DNA of 64,000 bases from Pseudarthrobacter sp. BIM B-2242 (GTDB taxonomy: Bacteria > Actinomycetota > Actinomycetes > Actinomycetales > Micrococcaceae). Positions 51,053 through 59,617 of this stretch are shown in pieces (positions within the stretch are counted from its first letter, which is position 1; every line of letters starts with the position of its first letter). The notes below the pieces were generated by a model that saw only the letters and a program-made list of their open reading frames with translations, did not search any database and had not been told where the DNA came from. The stretch spans positions 4,216,001-4,280,000 of the forward strand of contig NZ_CP061721.1 in assembly GCF_014764445.1 (NCBI RefSeq). Reading direction: 5' to 3'. The position numbers and the translations under genes were made by a program.

Positions 51053-52887
51053 GCGGGCCCTCCACCAAGAGCATGCTCCGCTCCCCCTTCGTCCTGATCG
51101 TGGGCGCAGTGCTGACCTGGTTTATCGCCGCGTTCCTGGTCTGGCCCAACGTGAACGTCCTGATCGCAACGTTCTTCCCGGACGGGAGCTTCTCCGGCCG
51201 GGCCGCGGAAAAGCTGTTCTCCTCCCAGCGCGCCATGAAGTCCCTCGGCAACAGCTTTATGCTGGCCGTGGCCCTGTCCGTCACGGTGAATGTGGTGGGC
51301 GTTTTCATTGTGCTGGTTACGCACTACTTCAAGATCCGCGGTTCCAGAATCCTCTTCCTGGGCTACGCCACCACGTTTATCTACGGCGGCATCGTGCTGG
51401 CCGCCGGGTACAAATTCATCTACGGGGACAAGGGAATCGTCACGTCCCTGCTGGTGAGCGTGTTCCCGGGCATGGACGCAGCCTGGTTCTCCGGGTTCTT
51501 CGCGGTCCTGGTTGTCATGACCTTTGCCACCACCACCAACCACATGCTGTTCGTTGGCAATGCGCTCAAGGGCATTGACTACCAGACCATCGAGGCCGCC
51601 AGGAACCTGGGCGCCTCCACCTGGACCATCCTGCGCAGGGTGGTGCTGCCCATGCTCAAGCCCACGCTGTTCGCCGTCACCATCCTGTCCTTCCTGACCG
51701 GGCTCGGGGCCCTCAGCGCCCCGCAGGTCCTGGGCGGCCGCGATTTCCAGACCATCACGCCGATGATCCTGACGTTTGCCAACAGCGCAACGTCCCGGGA
51801 CCTGGCTGCCCTGCTGGCCGTTATCCTGGGCGTCTCCACCATCCTCATGCTTGCGGTAATGTCGCGGCTGGAGAAGCGGGGCACGTATTACTCGCTGTCC
51901 AAGGTGTCCTCGGCCTTGCAGAAGCAGCAAATCACCAGTCCTGTTGCCAACGCTGCCGTGCACGTCATCGCCTACCTGCTTTTTGGGCTGTACACACTGC
52001 CTGTTGTGCTTATTGTGCTGTATTCCTTTGCCGACGGCGCCGCGATCCAAACAGGCCGGATCTCGCTGGGCAGCCTGACCTTCGACAACTATGTACAGGT
52101 CCTCACCCAGGAGTCGGGCCTGCGGCCCTTCGTTGTCAGCGTCGTGTACAGTGCGCTGGCTACGGTGATAGCTGTCGGCGGCCTGCTGTTCGTGGCCCGG
52201 CTCCTGCAGAAGTACAAAAACTGGGTCGCCGCCACTTTCGAATACCTCCTCCACATCCCGTGGATCCTGCCCTCCGCGTTGCTCGCCTTGGGGCTCATCA
52301 TCAGCTATGACCACCCCAACCCCCTCGTGGGCGGCGCCGTCCTGACCGGGACCACCGTGATCCTGTTGATCGCTTTCGTCACAGTCAAGATCCCCTTCAC
52401 GCTCCGCATGCTCAAAGCATCGTTCGCGTCGGTCAACTCCTCAATGGAGGAAGCCGCCGCCATCATGGGAGCCAAAACGCTGTACGTGTTCCGCCGCATC
52501 CTGCTGCCACTGGTTCTTCCGGCAGCGGCAGCGATTGCGGCATTGAACTTCAATACCCTCCTGGATGACTACGACACCGCGATATTCCTGGCGCACCCCC
52601 TCGTCCAGCCGCTGGGCCTGGTGATCAAAGCGAATACCGACGGCGCCGAAGGGGTGCAGGGCGTGGCGAACACGTTTGTGTACACCGTGTTGCTGATGGT
52701 CATCACGGGGCTGACCATGTACCTGGTCTACGGCCGGACCAACCGGCGCGGTGCCGGCACGTCCGGCGGGCGGAAGTCCGGCGGGCGGAAGTCCGGCAAG
52801 GGCCGCCGCAGTTCGCAGGCCAGGGTGACCGTGGCTGAGGCTGCTCCCGTGCCCGACGCCGCGCCGCTGCCTGCCGGCAGGCCATGA
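51049..52887 (+). CDS. ABC transporter permease with two fused membrane domains
   Basis: 612 residues with about 12 helices in two repeats. Each has an EAA coupling loop: IEAARNLGASTWTILRRVVLPM in half 1 (about residues 181-202) and MEEAAAIMGAKTLYVFRRILLP in half 2. This FbpB-like fusion supplies both halves of the channel. The C-terminus ends in a basic Gly/Lys/Ser-rich cytoplasmic tail with a repeated GGRKSGGRKSG stretch that is outside the family norm. Confidence 0.92.
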   Translation: MSGPSTKSMLRSPFVLIVGAVLTWFIAAFLVWPNVNVLIATFFPDGSFSGRAAEKLFSSQRAMKSLGNSFMLAVALSVTVNVVGVFIVLVTHYFKIRGSRILFLGYATTFIYGGIVLAAGYKFIYGDKGIVTSLLVSVFPGMDAAWFSGFFAVLVVMTFATTTNHMLFVGNALKGIDYQTIEAARNLGASTWTILRRVVLPMLKPTLFAVTILSFLTGLGALSAPQVLGGRDFQTITPMILTFANSATSRDLAALLAVILGVSTILMLAVMSRLEKRGTYYSLSKVSSALQKQQITSPVANAAVHVIAYLLFGLYTLPVVLIVLYSFADGAAIQTGRISLGSLTFDNYVQVLTQESGLRPFVVSVVYSALATVIAVGGLLFVARLLQKYKNWVAATFEYLLHIPWILPSALLALGLIISYDHPNPLVGGAVLTGTTVILLIAFVTVKIPFTLRMLKASFASVNSSMEEAAAIMGAKTLYVFRRILLPLVLPAAAAIAALNFNTLLDDYDTAIFLAHPLVQPLGLVIKANTDGAEGVQGVANTFVYTVLLMVITGLTMYLVYGRTNRRGAGTSGGRKSGGRKSGKGRRSSQARVTVAEAAPVPDAAPLPAGRP

Positions 52888-52933
52888 GGTCCGTCTGCGC
52901 CGCCGCACTTCAGCGCGGCTACACTGGGTGCCG

Positions 52934-53347
52934 ATGAACGACTACTTCGTGATGGCCCTGCTCCTGGGCGTGCCCGGCCTGGGGGCCGTGGGAACCGGTG
53001 CAGTGGCGTGGAGTGGCCGGTGGCGTTCGTGGGCGCCAAACTATGTATCCTGGCGCTTCCATACAAAGAGGAATTACCTGCCGCTGCAGGCCGGCTTCGC
53101 AGGACTCATAATCCTCTGCGCCATGGTGCCGCTGACAGCCACGCTGGAGCATTGGGAGCACGCCGGGAACCTCTGGACCGCGTTCGCCCTTGTGGCGATG
53201 ACTGCAGCGATCGTGACCCGTTTCTGGTGGCCGCACTGGCTCACCCCGCGCTGGCACAAGGACTGGATCCGGCGCGGCGGCGACAAAGGCAGATATGACG
53301 TCCCGCTCTGGGGTCCCGACGAGAATCCCCGGGGCTCAAAAGCATAG
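52934..53347 (+). CDS. Small membrane protein, unknown
   Basis: 137 residues with three hydrophobic helices (about 5-27, 51-72, 80-98) and a Trp/Arg-rich cytoplasmic tail (FWWPHWLTPRWHKDW, then RRGG). No family recognised. ATG 52934 is chosen over the GTG at 52928; there is no strong ribosome binding site. It lies 32 nt before the thymidine kinase gene on the same strand. Confidence 0.6.
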   Translation: MNDYFVMALLLGVPGLGAVGTGAVAWSGRWRSWAPNYVSWRFHTKRNYLPLQAGFAGLIILCAMVPLTATLEHWEHAGNLWTAFALVAMTAAIVTRFWWPHWLTPRWHKDWIRRGGDKGRYDVPLWGPDENPRGSKA

Positions 53348-53379
53348 GATCAATAGCCGGACCCTATGAAAGGACCCCC

Positions 53380-54021
53380 TTGGCCAAGCTCTACTTCCGC
53401 TACGGTGCCATGAACTCGGGCAAGTCCACCGGACTCCTGCAGGCTGCCTTCAACTATGAGGAGCGGGGCCAGCGGGTCCTGCTGGCCAAACCCGATGTGG
53501 ACACCAAAGGCGATACCGACATCGTGTCCCGGCTGGGCATGACCCGGTCCGTGGACTTCCTGATCTCCCCGGAGACGTCCGTCCGCGACCTGTACGCGGC
53601 GCACGCGGCGGGAGATGACCCCAATGCCCTGCTGGAGCATGTGGACCAGAAGCCGGTGGCATGCCTGCTGGTGGACGAGGCGCAGTTCCTCACCCCGGAC
53701 CAGGTGGACGATCTGTTCCGCATTGCTGTCCTGGACAACGTGCCGGTGCTGGCATACGGCATCCGGACCGACTTCCTCACGCACGCCTTCCCGGGCTCGC
53801 GCCGGCTCATGGAGGTGGCCCACACCCTGGAGGAGCTCAAGACGATCTGCCGCTGCGGGCGCAAAGCCATCTTCAACACCCGGCGCGTGGGCAACGAGGT
53901 GGTGTTCGACGGCGACCAGGTAGCCATCGACGGCCAGGACGTCTGGTACGAATCCCTGTGCGGGTCCTGCTATCTCGAGGTATCCGGCGGACGGCTCGGC
54001 GGTCAGCGGCCGGAGGCTTAG
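53380..54021 (+). CDS. tdk: Thymidine kinase
   Basis: 213 residues; phosphorylates thymidine with ATP in the salvage pathway. Type II Tdk features: P-loop FRYGAMNSGKST, Walker B LLVDEAQFLT, the lasso region AYGIRTDFLTHAFPGS, and a zinc site from CRCGRKA and CGSC. The start is TTG 53380, preceded by GAAAGGA. Length and motifs are normal. Confidence 0.94.
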   Translation: MAKLYFRYGAMNSGKSTGLLQAAFNYEERGQRVLLAKPDVDTKGDTDIVSRLGMTRSVDFLISPETSVRDLYAAHAAGDDPNALLEHVDQKPVACLLVDEAQFLTPDQVDDLFRIAVLDNVPVLAYGIRTDFLTHAFPGSRRLMEVAHTLEELKTICRCGRKAIFNTRRVGNEVVFDGDQVAIDGQDVWYESLCGSCYLEVSGGRLGGQRPEA

Positions 54022-54072
54022 CCTCCGGCACGCTTCCCACCTGCCGGCCGCTTACACCTGCCAGCCGGGGGA

Positions 54073-55263
54073 CTACTGCGCTCCGGGCCAGCCGGTGTAG
54101 GCCTCGGCAAGGTAGGCCATGCCATGCCTGGACGAAACCACCGAGTTGAGTTCGCCGAGCTGGCGGGCACGGGAGAAGTCGTCCGCATCGGTGGGCGTGT
54201 GCAGCATGGTGGTCATCCAGTAGGAGAACTGCTGCGCTTTCCACACGCGCTCGAGGGCGCGGTCGCTGAAGCTGTCCAGCAGGGCCATGGACCCGTTGCC
54301 GTAGAACGATTCCAAACCCTCAAAGAGCATCTTGACGTCGTGGATTGCCAGGTTCAGGCCCTTGGCGCCGGTGGGCGGCACCGTGTGGGCGGCGTCGCCG
54401 GCCAGGAACAGGTTGCCGTGCCGCATGGGCGTGTGCACAAAGCTCCGGAAGGGCAGGACCATCTTGTCAATGACCGGGCCTTCCTTCAGTTCGAAGCCGT
54501 TGCCGTTGACCCGGCTGCGGAACTCGGCCCAGATCCGGTCGTCGTCCCACTCGGCAACGTTTTCCTTGGGATCGCACTGGAAGTACATCCGCTGGACCGT
54601 TTCGGTCCGCTGGCTGATCAGGGCGAAGCCGTTGTCCGAGTTGGCGTAGATCAGCTCATCGGAGCTGCGCGGCGCCTCGGCCAGGATGCCGAACCAGGCA
54701 AAGGGGTACTCGTGGAAGTACCACTTGCGGTCGGCCTCCGGAATTTGGAACCGGCAGTGGCTGCGTGAACCGTCGGCGCCCACCAGGAATTCGGCCTGGA
54801 TCTCGCATTCCACACCCTCCGAGTCGGTGAACCAGACTTTCGGCTTGCCTTCGAGGTCGTGGACAGTGGTGTCGGTAACGCTGTAGCGGACGTCGCCGCC
54901 GTCGGCCTTCCGCCGTGCGGCGAGGTCCAGGAACACATCGGTCTGCGGGTAGAGCCACACGGATTCGCCCACGAGGTCCTTGAAATCGATGCGGTGGCTT
55001 TCACCGTTGAACCGCAGCTCAATGCCATCGTGCCTGTCGCCGTCGCGCAGCACTCGGTCCGAGACTCCGCTGTCCACCAGCAGGTTCACCGTGCCGTGTT
55101 CCAGGATTCCGGCGCGGACCGTTTCGGAGATCTCCTTGTGGCTGCGGACCTCGATCACGGTTGATTCGATGCCGGCCTTGGCCAGGAGGTGGGAGAGCAT
55201 CAGGCCGGCGGGACCGGCGCCCATGATGGCCACCTGGGTGATGATGACTTTACGTGCTGCCAT
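54073..55263 (-). CDS. pobA: 4-hydroxybenzoate 3-monooxygenase
   Basis: 396 residues, matching PobA (about 394). It is a flavoprotein that hydroxylates 4-hydroxybenzoate to protocatechuate using NAD(P)H and oxygen. FAD-binding motifs are IMGAGPAGLMLSHLLAKAG at the N-terminus, VGADGSRSHCRFQIP (DG motif), and LAGDAAHTVPPTGAKGLNLA. The IclR regulator is immediately upstream on the same strand, and a CoA-transferase for the downstream beta-ketoadipate route lies at the right end of the window. Confidence 0.95.
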   Translation of the reverse strand: MAARKVIITQVAIMGAGPAGLMLSHLLAKAGIESTVIEVRSHKEISETVRAGILEHGTVNLLVDSGVSDRVLRDGDRHDGIELRFNGESHRIDFKDLVGESVWLYPQTDVFLDLAARRKADGGDVRYSVTDTTVHDLEGKPKVWFTDSEGVECEIQAEFLVGADGSRSHCRFQIPEADRKWYFHEYPFAWFGILAEAPRSSDELIYANSDNGFALISQRTETVQRMYFQCDPKENVAEWDDDRIWAEFRSRVNGNGFELKEGPVIDKMVLPFRSFVHTPMRHGNLFLAGDAAHTVPPTGAKGLNLAIHDVKMLFEGLESFYGNGSMALLDSFSDRALERVWKAQQFSYWMTTMLHTPTDADDFSRARQLGELNSVVSSRHGMAYLAEAYTGWPGAQ

Positions 55264-55353
55264 GACTGTTTTCTCGCTTCGTTGCGGGGCCCGCGCTGCC
55301 GGGGCCGGTAAGTGGATCTGGCTAACAGTCTGCGCCGATAGCTGTGATTAGCG

Positions 55354-56133
55354 TTATACGAATTCCGTTGAACGGAAGACGAACTGCGGGCCAAGATCCC
55401 CGAGCCGCCGCGCAATGCCCCGGGCCGCGGTCTGCAGCGCTGGAACCAGAGCCTGTAGCCGTACCTCGTGGAGCGGCACCACAACACCCAGGGCTGCAAC
55501 CGCGTGTTGCCGGCTGTCGATTACGGGGACGGCAATGCCCCACGTGTCCGGATCGACCACACCGGCCAGTTGCGCGAAGCCTGTGTGCGCGGTCTCGGCG
55601 AGCAGCGTCCGCACGGCTTCCGCCGTCACCTTTCCGTCCGGATCCACGAACTGCGTCAGGTACTCTCCCTGCACCGCCTTGCCCTGGTGCGCCATCAGGG
55701 CGAGGCCGGCGGACGAGACGTGGACCGGCATCCTGCCGGCGATGCGGGCCCGGTTCGCCACGGAGCCCCTGCGGGAAAGCCGCTCCACGAAGAGGGCCTC
55801 CCAGCCATCCAGCACGGCCAGGTTCACGTTCTGGTTGAGGACCTGCTGGATGCCTTCCATGAACGGCATGGCAGCCTGGCGCAAAGCCAGTGTGGGCGAG
55901 TTCCGGTTCACCAGTTCCCACAGCCGCAACCCCAGCCTTACTGTTCCGCCGCTGCCGGTTTCCAGCAGTCCGTGCGCGGCGAGCTGCCGGACCAGCCGGT
56001 GGGCAGTGGTGAGCGGGAGGCCCGAGCGGGTGGCCAGTTCGGAGAGCTGCAGGCTTCCGGACCCCTCGGGGAAGGCGGAGATCACGCGGACGACGCGGTC
56101 AACAACCGAGTCGCCGGAGAGAGAATTTGCCAC
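55354..56133 (-). CDS. IclR-family regulator, probable control of pobA
   Basis: 259 residues: winged HTH (LQLSELATRSGLPLTTAHRL at about 25-44) and the IclR effector domain (ARIAGRMPVHVSSAGLALMA ... IAVPVIDSRQHAVAALGVV). PobR/PcaU regulators of aromatic catabolism are of this family. The GTG start at 56133 lies 9 bp from a palindrome (56142-56156) that reappears at 55363-55377, upstream of pobA and inside this gene's 3' end, strongly suggesting that it controls itself and pobA. Confidence 0.88.
   Translation of the reverse strand: MANSLSGDSVVDRVVRVISAFPEGSGSLQLSELATRSGLPLTTAHRLVRQLAAHGLLETGSGGTVRLGLRLWELVNRNSPTLALRQAAMPFMEGIQQVLNQNVNLAVLDGWEALFVERLSRRGSVANRARIAGRMPVHVSSAGLALMAHQGKAVQGEYLTQFVDPDGKVTAEAVRTLLAETAHTGFAQLAGVVDPDTWGIAVPVIDSRQHAVAALGVVVPLHEVRLQALVPALQTAARGIARRLGDLGPQFVFRSTEFV
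55363..55377. promoter_or_regulatory. IclR operator upstream of pobA
   Basis: TTCCGTTGAACGGAA is a perfect 15-bp palindrome, 100 bp upstream of the pobA start, within the last codons of the iclR-type gene. It matches the site at 56142-56156 with paired, symmetry-preserving changes. Confidence 0.65.
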
Positions 56134-56141
56134 AATACCGC

Positions 56142-56156
56142 TTCCATTGAATGGGT
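56142..56156. promoter_or_regulatory. IclR operator upstream of its own gene
   Basis: TTCCATTGAATGGGT, with CCATTGAATGG a perfect 11-bp palindrome, begins 9 bp from the GTG start of the IclR gene. It shares 11 of 15 bases with the site ahead of pobA. Confidence 0.6.
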
Positions 56157-56175
56157 TCGCTGAAGTGTCCCCAGA

Positions 56176-57282
56176 TTACACCCCGCGCAGGCGCCGCCAC
56201 AGGCCCGGTGCCAGCACCACGGCAATTCCGACGGCGGCACCAATGAATGTCTCGATGATGCGGTCCCGTAGCAAAACCGTGGGCGACGCCGGCACCACCA
56301 GCAGCGTGGAGATCAACGCCAGCGGCGTGACGAAGAGCTGCGCGAGCACGTACTGGCGGGCAATAAAAAGCTCCGCACCAAACTGGCAGGCGGCTATGAC
56401 CAGGACGGTCTGCCACGGCGCGAGGCCGAGCAGCAGGATGGCCGCCAGCAGCGCCAGGCCGAGGACGGTACCGATGATCCTTTGCACACCGCGGCTGACA
56501 CGGTGCCGGGTGGAATGCCCCACAAGCGGGACCACCGCAGCCACCATCGCCCAGTAGTTGTGGCCGAAACCCAGCCACTGCCCGGCCCAGGTGGCGAGGG
56601 CACCGGCCAGGCCGGCAGCCACCAGGTAACCCAGGCCCTCGAGCCAGGCCGTTCGACGCTCATCAGCAGTGCGCCGGATCGGGCGCGGACGAACCCACGG
56701 CGTGCGGTGACGCGGCAGGACACGTGCGGAGAACCCGATCAGCAGGCAGAAGGCGGTGGTGAGGGCTGCCACCAGCATGCCTTCCCATACCGGCGGCTGG
56801 TTGGGAATGGACGCGATGGCCGCGAAAGCGAAAATGTGGAACAACGAGCCGGCAGGACGCAGCCGAAGCCAGGAGATGGCCACCGAACATGTCCCGGCCA
56901 CCAGCGTTGTGGCCAGGACCAGGAGCCAGGTGGTGTTGGCGCTGTCCAGTCCCCAGGCTGCTCCGGCGCGGGCCGCGAGCGCAGCCAGCAGGATAACAAC
57001 CAGCATCAGCAGGCCTGCCCGGAGCTGCAGCACAAACCGCGTGCCGTGGGGCTCTCCCCGCCCGTAGATTCCCGTGAACGCACCGAAAGACGCGAAGATC
57101 GCCAGGTCCAGCCGGCCCAGCAACACCAGCGTGATCAACGGGACAAAGATCCCCACCGCACACCGGATGGCCGGGTGGTGGTCCTTGTTGGCGGGAGCGA
57201 TGCTGAACATCTCAGCGAGGATCTTCACGTGCTGATGGCGCCTTCCTGCAAACAACCGGTACCCCAGTAGAAACTGGTACAT
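56176..57282 (-). CDS. FUSC-family membrane protein
   Basis: 368 residues with two clusters of hydrophobic helices, in the pattern of FUSC/AaeB-like proteins implicated in aromatic acid export. Characteristic stretches are AIFASFGAFTGIYGRGEPHG, and later FGHNYWAMVAAVVPLVGHS, followed by RGVQRIIGTVLGLALLAA. It sits next to pobA and the IclR gene on the same strand, 42 nt upstream of the latter, so an aromatic-acid link is plausible but unproven. ATG 57282 gives a polar leader; ATG 57210 is an alternative. Confidence 0.75.
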   Translation of the reverse strand: MYQFLLGYRLFAGRRHQHVKILAEMFSIAPANKDHHPAIRCAVGIFVPLITLVLLGRLDLAIFASFGAFTGIYGRGEPHGTRFVLQLRAGLLMLVVILLAALAARAGAAWGLDSANTTWLLVLATTLVAGTCSVAISWLRLRPAGSLFHIFAFAAIASIPNQPPVWEGMLVAALTTAFCLLIGFSARVLPRHRTPWVRPRPIRRTADERRTAWLEGLGYLVAAGLAGALATWAGQWLGFGHNYWAMVAAVVPLVGHSTRHRVSRGVQRIIGTVLGLALLAAILLLGLAPWQTVLVIAACQFGAELFIARQYVLAQLFVTPLALISTLLVVPASPTVLLRDRIIETFIGAAVGIAVVLAPGLWRRLRGV

Positions 57283-57393
57283 CTCTGACGGGCGGCCGCG
57301 CTGACGTCCACATCGATCCTACGCCGCGGCCTGTTCCCATAAACGGAACGGCAGGGCAACACCACCGAAACACCCCCACGCAATCCTTAGGGC

Positions 57394-58233
57394 ATGAAGC
57401 CCACCGCACGCATCCCTGCCACGGCTGATCTGAGCTGCGAAGTCTGCGGCCTGATGCCCGAACCCACCAAGACCCGCCTGACCTTGGCGAATGTCGCCGT
57501 GATGCTCCCCATTGAGCTGCTGGTCCACGCCCTTGTGGTGGAAACCCACCTGCCGTATCTGGCCAAGGTACTGGTGCTTACGCTCACGGCCACCGTTCTG
57601 GTGATCTGGGTGGCGGAGCCGTCCGCAGCCCGGATCCTGCGTGGCTGGCTGCACGCGCCGGCGCTCCGTCACCGCAGGAAGCTGGGCACCGCGCCGGCCT
57701 TGTGGCGGGCACGCACTGTCCTGCTGGACCAGCCGGGTGCGCTGCAGAAGGTTACCCGGGCGCTGGCCCGCCTGGACACCAACATCCTTAGCATCCACGT
57801 CCACCCGGTGGCCGGCGGAGTGCTGGACGAATTTGTGCTCTCGGCGCCGGGCAACCTGGCTGAACGCCAACTGCTGGAGGCATTGGACGACGGCGGCGGG
57901 TCCCGTTCCAAGGTGTGGCCCACCACAGCGCTGGCCATGGCGGACGGGCAGACCAAGGCGCTGAGCCTGGCGGCCAGGATCGCCGACGCACCGGACGAGC
58001 TGCCGCTTGCGGTGGCCGAACTGCTGCGAGCCCGGGTCCTCACGCCGGCGGAGGCCGTGCTGGAACACCACGACGCCGGCACCCGGCTGAAGATCCCCAC
58101 CGCCTGGCACGGACCCATTATCTTCGCCCGTCCCGGCGAGCCGTTCACGCCTGCCGAGTCCGCCCGCGCGCACCGGCTCGCCGAGCTCGCGGAGATCCTG
58201 GCCCACCGCCCTGCCCCGGCGCACGGCATGTAG
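57394..58233 (+). CDS. Membrane protein with cytoplasmic ACT domain
   Basis: 279 residues. A short Cys-x2-Cys stretch (SCEVCGL) and two membrane helices (about 32-75) precede an ACT-like domain (RTVLLDQPGALQKVTRALAR, LDTNILSIHVHPV, then LDEFVLSAPG, about 104-155) and a helical C-terminal part. ACT domains bind amino acids and regulate enzymes; joining one to a membrane hairpin is unusual. The hairpin resembles those at the C-terminus of some antibiotic-biosynthesis-monooxygenase-like proteins. Role unknown; possibly an amino-acid sensor. Divergent from the FUSC gene. Confidence 0.7.
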   Translation: MKPTARIPATADLSCEVCGLMPEPTKTRLTLANVAVMLPIELLVHALVVETHLPYLAKVLVLTLTATVLVIWVAEPSAARILRGWLHAPALRHRRKLGTAPALWRARTVLLDQPGALQKVTRALARLDTNILSIHVHPVAGGVLDEFVLSAPGNLAERQLLEALDDGGGSRSKVWPTTALAMADGQTKALSLAARIADAPDELPLAVAELLRARVLTPAEAVLEHHDAGTRLKIPTAWHGPIIFARPGEPFTPAESARAHRLAELAEILAHRPAPAHGM

Positions 58234-58248
58234 ACCGGCCCAGGCCAT

Positions 58249-58304
58249 CTAAGTAGCGCTATCTGTCGTTCTGAGCCCTCAAAACGACAGATAGCGCTAC
58301 CTAG
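58249..58304. terminator. Bidirectional hairpin between convergent genes
   Basis: 22-nt arms (58249-58270 and 58283-58304; core TAGCGCTATCTGTCGTT) pair with one mismatch around a 12-nt loop. It fills the gap between the convergent ACT-domain and diacylglycerol-kinase-like genes. There is no T-tract; it may be a member of a second repeat family. Confidence 0.65.
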
Positions 58305-58313
58305 TTGGGAGGG

Positions 58314-59231
58314 CTACAGGCGGACGGTGAGCGCCCCCGGTTCCATGGTCATCAGGACGTGCTTGCCTTCGCCCTCGTGGTCGCCGTCCAGCTGGTAGTC
58401 GTCGTTGTGTTCCAGGGTGATCTCCACGGACTTCCCCTGGTAGTACTCCACTGCCGTGTCCTTGCCGCGGCCCTTGCCGATCATGCCGGCGATCACGGAG
58501 AACCAGCCCAGCTTCCCCTGCGGGGCCAGCACCGCCACATCCAGCAGGCCGTCATCCATTTTGGCGTCGGGGAAGATCTCCAGACCGCCCTGGACCTTGC
58601 CGCAGTTGCCCACCATAACGCTGCGGATGCCGCGGTGCACAACGTCTTTGCCGTCGATTGCGATGGTGGCCTTCACGGGCTTGCCGGGAAGGTTCCGGAT
58701 CCCGGCGTCCACGTAGGCCAGCCAGCCCACCTTGTCCTTGAGGTCCTCGTTGGTGTCGGCCATGATAGTGGCGTCGTAGCCGACGCCGGCCATGACCAGG
58801 AAGATCTGCTCCTTGTCGGGGTCGTTCCGGCGGGCACGGACAACGTCGATTTTCCGGTCGGTTCCAGCCAGAGCCCCGGCCATGGCACCGTCAAAGTCCG
58901 TGACGTCCATGCCCAGGTTGCGGGCCAGGAGGTTGCCCGTCCCGAACGGAAGCAGCCCCATGGGCACATCGCCGCCGGCCAGGACCTCAGCCACGCAGCG
59001 CACGGTGCCATCGCCGCCGGCTGCAATAACGACGTCGGCCCCCTGCTTGAGTGCCTCCTTCGCCTGCCCGACGCCGGGATCTTCCTTGGTGGTCTCGAGC
59101 CAGATGGGCTCCCCCCACCCGTTGGCCGTACAGTGCTTTGCCGCGAGCGCCTCGACATCAATGTCCACCGGCTTGGCAGGATTGATGATGATGGCCGCAC
59201 GTTTGAGGTCGGTGGACGGGTTGGCAGTCAT
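58314..59231 (-). CDS. Diacylglycerol kinase-family lipid kinase
   Basis: 305 residues. The DAGK catalytic loop is AAGGDGTVRCVAEVL, followed by GLLPFGTGNLLARNLGM; AGVGYDATIMADTNEDLK and DDGLLDVAVLAPQG are typical of the YegS/DgkB group. It phosphorylates diacylglycerol or a related lipid, in the cytosol at the membrane. ATG 59231 follows GAAGGA; the longer in-frame version upstream is not conserved-looking. Confidence 0.9.
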   Translation of the reverse strand: MTANPSTDLKRAAIIINPAKPVDIDVEALAAKHCTANGWGEPIWLETTKEDPGVGQAKEALKQGADVVIAAGGDGTVRCVAEVLAGGDVPMGLLPFGTGNLLARNLGMDVTDFDGAMAGALAGTDRKIDVVRARRNDPDKEQIFLVMAGVGYDATIMADTNEDLKDKVGWLAYVDAGIRNLPGKPVKATIAIDGKDVVHRGIRSVMVGNCGKVQGGLEIFPDAKMDDGLLDVAVLAPQGKLGWFSVIAGMIGKGRGKDTAVEYYQGKSVEITLEHNDDYQLDGDHEGEGKHVLMTMEPGALTVRL

Positions 59232-59307
59232 GGTGTCCTTCGGTGAAAGTGAATGTGCCTCTATGGAAAGGGTACTTGCCGTTTTCCGGTACCCCGTCGG
59301 CGCCGCC

Positions 59308-59562
59308 CTATTGACGGTTAGGGAGTTCCTGGCTGCGGGTTTCCTTGGTGCGGGCGTTGATCCGGGCTGACCGGATGATGGTGTAAACACCAAGGGCATC
59401 CACAACGGCGATGACGGCAACAAGCCAGTACAGTCCCCGGCCCGCCACGAGGAACATGCCCACTAGCCCGGTGGCAACAGTCATGATGACGGGGAGCAGC
59501 CATACCGGACGGGCCGGGCTGGTTGCGTCGGCGGGGGAACCGGTGGTCTGCGGGTCGCTCAT
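59308..59562 (-). CDS. Small two-helix membrane protein, unknown
   Basis: 84 residues with two membrane helices (WLLPVIMTVATGLVGMFLVA, then LYWLVAVIAVVDALGVYTII) and polar ends. ATG 59562 follows an excellent CCAGGAGA site. No family recognised. Located between pntB and the lipid kinase gene on the same strand, 55 nt after pntB, so it may be on the transhydrogenase transcript. Confidence 0.7.
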   Translation of the reverse strand: MSDPQTTGSPADATSPARPVWLLPVIMTVATGLVGMFLVAGRGLYWLVAVIAVVDALGVYTIIRSARINARTKETRSQELPNRQ

Positions 59563-59617
59563 GGGTGTGTCTCCTGGAACTCGTGAAGGCGCGGCGGAAA
59601 GGGCTACGGTCTGCACG

